NCBI GenBank assembly: GCA_963851245.1
Contig: CAWKOH010000012.1
Location: 124,001-188,000, forward strand
Direction: 5' to 3'
Length of the DNA: 64,000 nucleotides
From: CAWKOH01 sp963851245
GTDB taxonomy: Bacteria; Actinomycetota; Acidimicrobiia; Acidimicrobiales; Palsa-688
Shown: piece after piece, positions 59,530 to 64,000 of the stretch
Layout of the letters: the number at the start of each line of letters is the position of its first letter
Numbering within the stretch: the stretch's first letter is position 1
Made by a program: the position numbers and the translations under genes
Notes under the pieces: generated by a model
Told to the model about the DNA's origin: nothing
Databases searched by the model: none
Seen by the model: the letters and a program-made list of their open reading frames with translations, nothing else

Positions 59530-60261
59530 CTAGATTCCGGAGGCGGTCTGCGCCTGGATCTCAGGCGGCCCCTGGAGCGCTGCCGTCTCGGCGAGGGCAA
59601 GTTCAGGCGGTTGCTCCCGCTGCTCTTCCCAGTGGATCAGGGTCCGCAATTCCTTCCACACGAGAGGTATGGCGACCAGGATCATTAGACCCATGATGAA
59701 CCAGGACACGGCGCCGTGGGTGGTCACGTAGACCGTGGTGGACAGGTTCTCGACCATGAAGATCAGGACGGCCGCGGTTATCAGCTGCTCCACCCCGTAG
59801 AGCAGCGAGATCTTGACCATCACCGACCTCACCCTGGGGTCCCGGCAGTCGAGGACACTTTTTGGAACCAGTTCGTTGATGATTGGCGATACAAGAGGCT
59901 TCGCCAGGAACGCCGACGCGATGAACACGCAGCCGCCAATGGCGGTCATGATGCTGGGAGTTATGAAAAACATGCTGGCCGAGTGGAATACCAGCGCCGT
60001 GGCGCCCCGCAAGCCCAATACCATGAGATAGAGGAGGACCAGTCCGGAGATCGACCTGGTTTTGACCCAGCGGGCCGCCTGATAGGCGAGGCTCCAGAGC
60101 ACTACGAGGATGACTCCGCCAGCCAGACCCCATTCGTGGTGGCCGAAGAGGAAGCAAACGCCGGGGATGATCCCGCCCAGGATCATGCCTGGTACGGCTT
60201 TGGCACCCACCTTCCCGAGGGTTCGCCAGCGCGCCCCTCCCCGTGTGAGAGAGATCATCAT
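59530..60261 (-). CDS. VC0807-like integral membrane protein
   Basis: The 243-residue protein has about six hydrophobic helices (AVPGMILGGIIPGVCFLFGH, ISGLVLLYLMVLGLRGATAL, MTAIGGCVFIASAFLAKPLV, LSLLYGVEQLITAAVLIFMV-like and WFIMGLMILVAIPLVW) and a hydrophilic C-terminal tail. The pattern resembles VC0807-like membrane proteins of unknown function. It is between the GH15 gene and a universal stress protein gene on the same strand, and an AT-rich run (60318-60332) lies just upstream. Confidence 0.65.
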   Translation of the reverse strand: MMISLTRGGARWRTLGKVGAKAVPGMILGGIIPGVCFLFGHHEWGLAGGVILVVLWSLAYQAARWVKTRSISGLVLLYLMVLGLRGATALVFHSASMFFITPSIMTAIGGCVFIASAFLAKPLVSPIINELVPKSVLDCRDPRVRSVMVKISLLYGVEQLITAAVLIFMVENLSTTVYVTTHGAVSWFIMGLMILVAIPLVWKELRTLIHWEEQREQPPELALAETAALQGPPEIQAQTASGI

Positions 60262-60342
60262 GACCGAGACCGCAGCATCGAAAAACCAAGAGCGCGCGGG
60301 CGGCCCCTCTGATACGTATTTTCTTTTTTGTGAGGAGGTCCG

Positions 60343-61176
60343 CTACGCGGATTGGTCGGCTGGCGGTGGAGTCACAGCCACCGGCACCGGGCTGTTCGTC
60401 ACCAGGTAGCTGGCGACACTGCCCATCCGCAAGGCCCGGACCACCCCGATGCCGCGACGCCCGACGACGACGAGGCCGGCATGAAGGCGCTCGGCCAGCT
60501 TCACGAGCTCCATCCGGGGTTCGCCTTCGATCTCGATCGGTTCGACATCGGGGCTGACCTGGCGGGTCCAGGTTTCGATGGACCGGGTGGCGTCTCTGGT
60601 GAGCTGATCATGCAGAGCCGGGCGCACCTCGGATACTTTGGCTTGCCAGACATAGGCGGCGATCACCTTTGCCTGCATGGGCTGCGCCAGCGCGACGGCC
60701 CATTCCAGCGCCAGCCGGGCACTCGGACTCCCGTCGTGGCCGACCAGGATGTTCGAACCCGTGAGGGGACGGGGGTCCGGCTGCCGGATGATCATGACCG
60801 GGCACGGGGCGTGCTCGATGCACGCCCGGCTAACCGATCCCAGGAGGAGGCCCAGGAACCCGCCCCGGCCCCGAGAGCCCAGGACCAGGCCGCTCTCGGA
60901 AGTAACGCGTTTCACCAGGGCTTGCGCCGGGCTGCCTCGCAGGGCCTCGAAATCGACCTGAGGTTCGGGAGTCAACCCCTGCAGGGCGGAGGCCGTGTAC
61001 TCGGCCAGCTCCAGCCTGACCTTCTCGCCGACCTCCTCCGCCGAGTAGGGGTCGCCGCCGCCCCAGACCTCGACCGCTCGCAGCCCGACCGGCACGCCGG
61101 TGGCGATGGCAGCAGCCCACCGCAGGGCCGATCGACTCTGATCCGACCCGTCCACGCCCACGATCAGTTCGTTCAT
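60343..61176 (-). CDS. Universal stress protein, tandem two-domain
   Basis: The 277-residue protein has two USP domains. The first starts ELIVGVDGSDQSRSALRWAA and ends with the ATP-binding GSRGRGGFLGLLLGSVS. The second starts NILVGHDGSPSARLALEWAV and ends with VGRRGIGVVRALRMGSVASYL. Both have G-x2-G-x(8-9)-G-S type loops, so ATP binding is likely. ATG 61176 is preceded by GGGAG at a good distance. Such tandem USPs are common in actinobacteria under stress or hypoxia control. Confidence 0.93.
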   Translation of the reverse strand: MNELIVGVDGSDQSRSALRWAAAIATGVPVGLRAVEVWGGGDPYSAEEVGEKVRLELAEYTASALQGLTPEPQVDFEALRGSPAQALVKRVTSESGLVLGSRGRGGFLGLLLGSVSRACIEHAPCPVMIIRQPDPRPLTGSNILVGHDGSPSARLALEWAVALAQPMQAKVIAAYVWQAKVSEVRPALHDQLTRDATRSIETWTRQVSPDVEPIEIEGEPRMELVKLAERLHAGLVVVGRRGIGVVRALRMGSVASYLVTNSPVPVAVTPPPADQSA

Positions 61177-61322
61177 GAGGCTCCCGTCCGTCGCAGGACT
61201 GCTTCCGCTCTGGATCATACGCTCGGTGCCTGTGCCGGACGCTTGGCCGTGCTCACTGTGCTGCTTCCGCAGATAGCGTCAAGTCGGAGACAGCCCACCC
61301 CCGAAGGAGAGGCGGTACTGGC

Positions 61323-62709
61323 ATGAGGTCGGATACGGCAACAACCCGGCGGCCGGCCAAGGGCGGGGTGCTGGTCGTGGGAGGAGGCTTCGGGGGTGCC
61401 ACCGTCGCCCGCTTCCTGGGTCGGCGCGGTGCGACCGTCGTGAACTCCCAGAACTCGATGCTGTTTACGCCCATGCTCCCGAGGTGCCGCCGGTGTGATC
61501 GAGATGCGCAACGTCATGACGCCTTTGGCGATGGTGTGCCCGTCGGCCGAGGTGATCGTCGGCAGGGTGACCGGCCTGGACCTCGGGGTCGAAGAGCAGA
61601 AGTCCAGACCGATGGCGGCTTGAACATCAGCCTCGAATACGACCACGTCGTCATCGCCGTTGGCGCCGTTCCCCGGACCTTCCCCATCACGGGCCTGATC
61701 GAGCACGCCGTGGGCTGCACCACGGTGCTCGACGCTCTCTACCTGCGGAACCAGGTGCTGCGGCTCCTGGCCGCAGCCGCCATCGAGCCGGATCCCGAAC
61801 GCCGTACCGGCCTCCTCACGTTTGTCTTCATCGGTGGTGGCTACGCCGGCGTGGAGGCACTCGCCGAGTTGCACCATCTCGCCGAGGACGCCCTGCGCTA
61901 TCACCCCTCCCTGCGCGGACTACCCCAGCGGTGGGTGCTGGTCGACGCCGCCCCCAAGATCCTGGCCGAGATCCCGTCGGAGCTGGGCCGGTACGTGAAC
62001 GACCGTCTCGGCCAACGAGGCATCGACGTACGGTTGAACACCCGGCTCGTGAAGGTGGTCGACGGCCGGGTCACGCTGAGCGATGGCACCGAGATGGACA
62101 CCGGCTTGCTGGTGTGGACGGCCGGCATGAAGGCCGACCCCATCGTCGCCCACTTCGGCCTTCCGCTCGACGATCGGGGCCGGGTCCGGGTCGGTCCGAC
62201 GCTTCAGGTGGATGGCCGCCAAAATGTTTGGGCGTTGGGGGATTGCGCCGTCGGTGCCGAACGCCGCCAACCCCGGCCGGGTCGATCCTCCTACCAGCCA
62301 GCACGCCATACGCCAGGCCCGCCGCTTGACTGCCAATCTCGTGGCCACGCGAGACGGAGGCACGCTGCGTCCTTACCGGTTCCGCTCCCTCGGCCAGGTG
62401 GCCACGCTCGGGCGCGCCGAGGGGATCGCCGACATCAAGGGGGTGCGCCTCACCGGCCTGCCCGGGTGGCTGGCAGCTCGCGGTGTCCATCTCATGCAGG
62501 TCCCGACCGCATCTCGCCGCCTCGGAGTCGTGAGCGATTGGGTGCTGGCGCTGCTCTTCCGGCGCAACCTCGTCACCCTGGCCGGATTGATCGATCCCCC
62601 TCCACTAACAGCCAATCCAGGCCGCCCGTTGCCCGGTTCGCAGGAGGCTGAGGTACAACCTGCGGATGACCCGTTAAATCGTTCTTCTGATCGACGGGAG
62701 GTGTACTAG
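61323..62709 (+). pseudogene. Type II NADH dehydrogenase (NDH-2) with three frameshifts
   Basis: The start has the FAD-binding VLVVGGGFGGATVARFLG. From about 61478 to 61600 family sequence continues in the next frame (AAGVIEMRNVMTPLAMV), then returns to the first (NISLEYDHVVIAVGAVPRTF, FVFIGGGYAGVEALAEL, VWALGDCA). At about 62250 it shifts again (VPNAANPGRVDPPTSQHA, GVHLMQVPTASRRLGVVSDW). Joined, it is an NDH-2 or related FAD/NAD oxidoreductase of about 460 residues that passes electrons from NADH to quinone. One-base changes at each point restore continuity. Confidence 0.82.
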
Positions 62710-62721
62710 AACCGACCAGCT

Positions 62722-64000
62722 GTGAGTACGAAGACGGCGGAAGAATCGGGTTTGGGTCGTCTGGCGGGATGGTGCTACGGGCATCGCCGTTGGGTGCTGG
62801 TCATCTGGGTGGTGGGCGCAGTAGCCATAATCGGCCTGTCCTCGTCCATAGGAAGCGCGTTCAGCAACAGTTTCGGCGGCGGCAACTCGGCCGCTGAGCG
62901 GGCCCAGAACCTCCTGGCCGCCCGCTTCCCGGCTCAAGCGGGTGACACCGCCGACGTGGTGATCCAAACCACGCAACCGCTGAGCGACCCTTCTAACTCC
63001 GCCCAGGTGGCTCGGCTGGTAGCGGCCTTGACCCCGCTCGGCCACGTCACGAGCGTGCAGAGCCCGCTCGCTCCGGGCGCCGAGCACCAGGTGTCGGCAG
63101 ATGGCCGCACCGGTTTCGCGGTCGTGCAGTTCGACAACACGTCCGACCACTTGCCGGCCGCGTCCGTTAAGCGGGTGATCGATGTGGCCCGGGGCTTCAC
63201 CCGTCCCGGCTTCAACGTTTCCCTCGGTGGGAATCCGATCAGCGGCGTCGTGGGGGCATCGCCGGGCTCGAGTACCGGCATCGGAGTGACGGCAGCCATC
63301 ATCATCATGCTGGTGGCCTTCGGATCGGTGGTAGCCACGGGGCTGCCGATCATCACGGCGCTGGTCGGTGTCGGTCTCGGTTTCGGGATCGTCGACCTGC
63401 TGAGCCATGTCCTGACCGTGCCGACGTTCGGCCCCGAGTTGATGGCCATGATCGGCCTCGGCGTCGGGATCGACTACGCGCTGTTCGTCGTGACGCGGTA
63501 CCGCCAGGGACTGGCGGAGGGCCGCGACCCCCGAGAAGCGACCGTCGTAGCCCTATCAACAGCGGGCCGAGCGGTCATGTTCGCGGGCGGGACCGTCGTC
63601 ATATCTCTGTTGGGTCTGTTCGTGGTCGGCCTGCCCTTCATGGATGGACTGGCGATCGGTTCCATTGCGGCGGTCCTGCTCGTGCTCCTCGGGGCGCTTA
63701 CCTTGCTGCCGGCGATGCTTGGCTTCGCCGGCCGGGCCATCGATCGGCTGCACGTCCCCGGCTTGCTCAGGCGCACCCCCACCCATGAGCGAGGGTTCTG
63801 GTGGCGCTGGAGCCGCACCGTGCAGCGCCGGCCGTGGCTGTGCGGCACGGCCGCGCTGGCCGTGTTGGTGTTGCTGGCGATTCCGCTCTTTTCCATGCGT
63901 CTCGGGTTCAGTGACTCGAGCAACGACCCGACCAAGCTGACGACGCGACAGGCCTACGACGCCCTGGCCGAGGGGTTCGGTCCCGGGTTCAACGGGCCGC
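62722..64000 (+). CDS. MMPL/RND family transporter, N-terminal part
   Basis: The frame runs off the window after 426 residues. It begins at GTG 62722 with a soluble start and one helix (RRWVLVIWVVGAVAIIGLSS), then an extracytoplasmic domain, then a helix block with MIGLGVGIDYALFVVTRYRQG, VMFAGGTVVISLLGLFVVGLPF and a second repeat start. The GIDYALF motif with paired charged residues is typical of MMPL proton-driven lipid exporters. It follows the NDH-2 gene by 12 bp. Confidence 0.9.
   Translation, partial: MSTKTAEESGLGRLAGWCYGHRRWVLVIWVVGAVAIIGLSSSIGSAFSNSFGGGNSAAERAQNLLAARFPAQAGDTADVVIQTTQPLSDPSNSAQVARLVAALTPLGHVTSVQSPLAPGAEHQVSADGRTGFAVVQFDNTSDHLPAASVKRVIDVARGFTRPGFNVSLGGNPISGVVGASPGSSTGIGVTAAIIIMLVAFGSVVATGLPIITALVGVGLGFGIVDLLSHVLTVPTFGPELMAMIGLGVGIDYALFVVTRYRQGLAEGRDPREATVVALSTAGRAVMFAGGTVVISLLGLFVVGLPFMDGLAIGSIAAVLLVLLGALTLLPAMLGFAGRAIDRLHVPGLLRRTPTHERGFWWRWSRTVQRRPWLCGTAALAVLVLLAIPLFSMRLGFSDSSNDPTKLTTRQAYDALAEGFGPGFNGP

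Overview
The window is a high-GC, densely coded stretch of an actinobacterial chromosome. A WhiB regulator, a GlnR-like orphan response regulator, a GlnA2-type glutamine synthetase, a DWW..DGRWYPP N-terminal motif, a GAP/Sap-family protein and an anion-ATPase/WhiB/class A PBP neighbourhood like mycobacterial Rv3679-Rv3682 all point to Actinomycetota. An Acidimicrobiia-like lineage is my guess from gene content, not a tested placement. I saw no phage genes, insertion sequences or CRISPR array. One tRNA gene, tRNA-Pro(CGG), is present.

Layout. 0-2.4 kb: end of a nuo (complex I) operon (nuoM, nuoN). 2.6-9.8 kb: YccF-type membrane protein, NTF2-like/SDR pair, ChrA-PPK2 pair, VOC protein, and a minus-strand run (SHOCT protein, DUF5995-like, nitroreductase, small Cys protein). 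10-16 kb: FUSC transporter, glyA, aldo/keto reductase, ATP-dependent DNA ligase. 16-24.4 kb: a NatA/NatB-like ABC exporter, a TrmH-type methyltransferase, a STAS/LuxR-regulator pair with a stress-sigma-like promoter, and a PadR-ABC-FtsX operon with a palindromic operator. 24.5-29.3 kb: GAP-family protein, FTR1 iron permease with an iron-box-like palindrome, a CPA1 antiporter broken by frameshifts, an orphan branched-chain amino-acid-type binding lipoprotein, and tRNA-Pro. 29.3-38.6 kb: receiver/STAS pair, two ArsA-like ATPases, WhiB, Rieske ferredoxin, class A PBP, a membrane-anchored trypsin-fold protein lacking catalytic residues, and an MBL hydrolase.

38.6-43.1 kb is an Fe-S and molybdenum-enzyme neighbourhood: Mrp scaffold ATPase, a divergent regulator with a Cys-rich C-terminus, an IscA/ErpA-type carrier, a very compact [2Fe-2S]-molybdopterin fusion without a canonical start codon, and RidA. 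43.1-47.8 kb is a nitrogen block with three glutamine synthetases of different classes (GlnA2-like GSI, GSII, GSI-beta) and a GlnR-like regulator. A GlnR-box-like array lies between the divergent glnA2 and glnII. 48-53.5 kb looks like an accessory catabolic cluster: VOC protein, TesB thioesterase, epimerase/SDR, sulfotransferase, DUF1214 protein and GntR regulator. 53.7-64 kb holds an FkbM methyltransferase, an MFS exporter, a stray DHA2-family C-terminus, a GH15-glucose dehydrogenase pair, a VC0807-like membrane protein, a tandem universal stress protein, a type II NADH dehydrogenase and the start of an MMPL transporter.

Genes in two zones (26.7-27.2 kb and 54.7-62.3 kb) are interrupted by single-base frameshifts, while almost all other genes are clean. 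In several cases one base change restores an uninterrupted family-like protein, so either local sequence error or very recent decay must be resolved before these genes are called dead.
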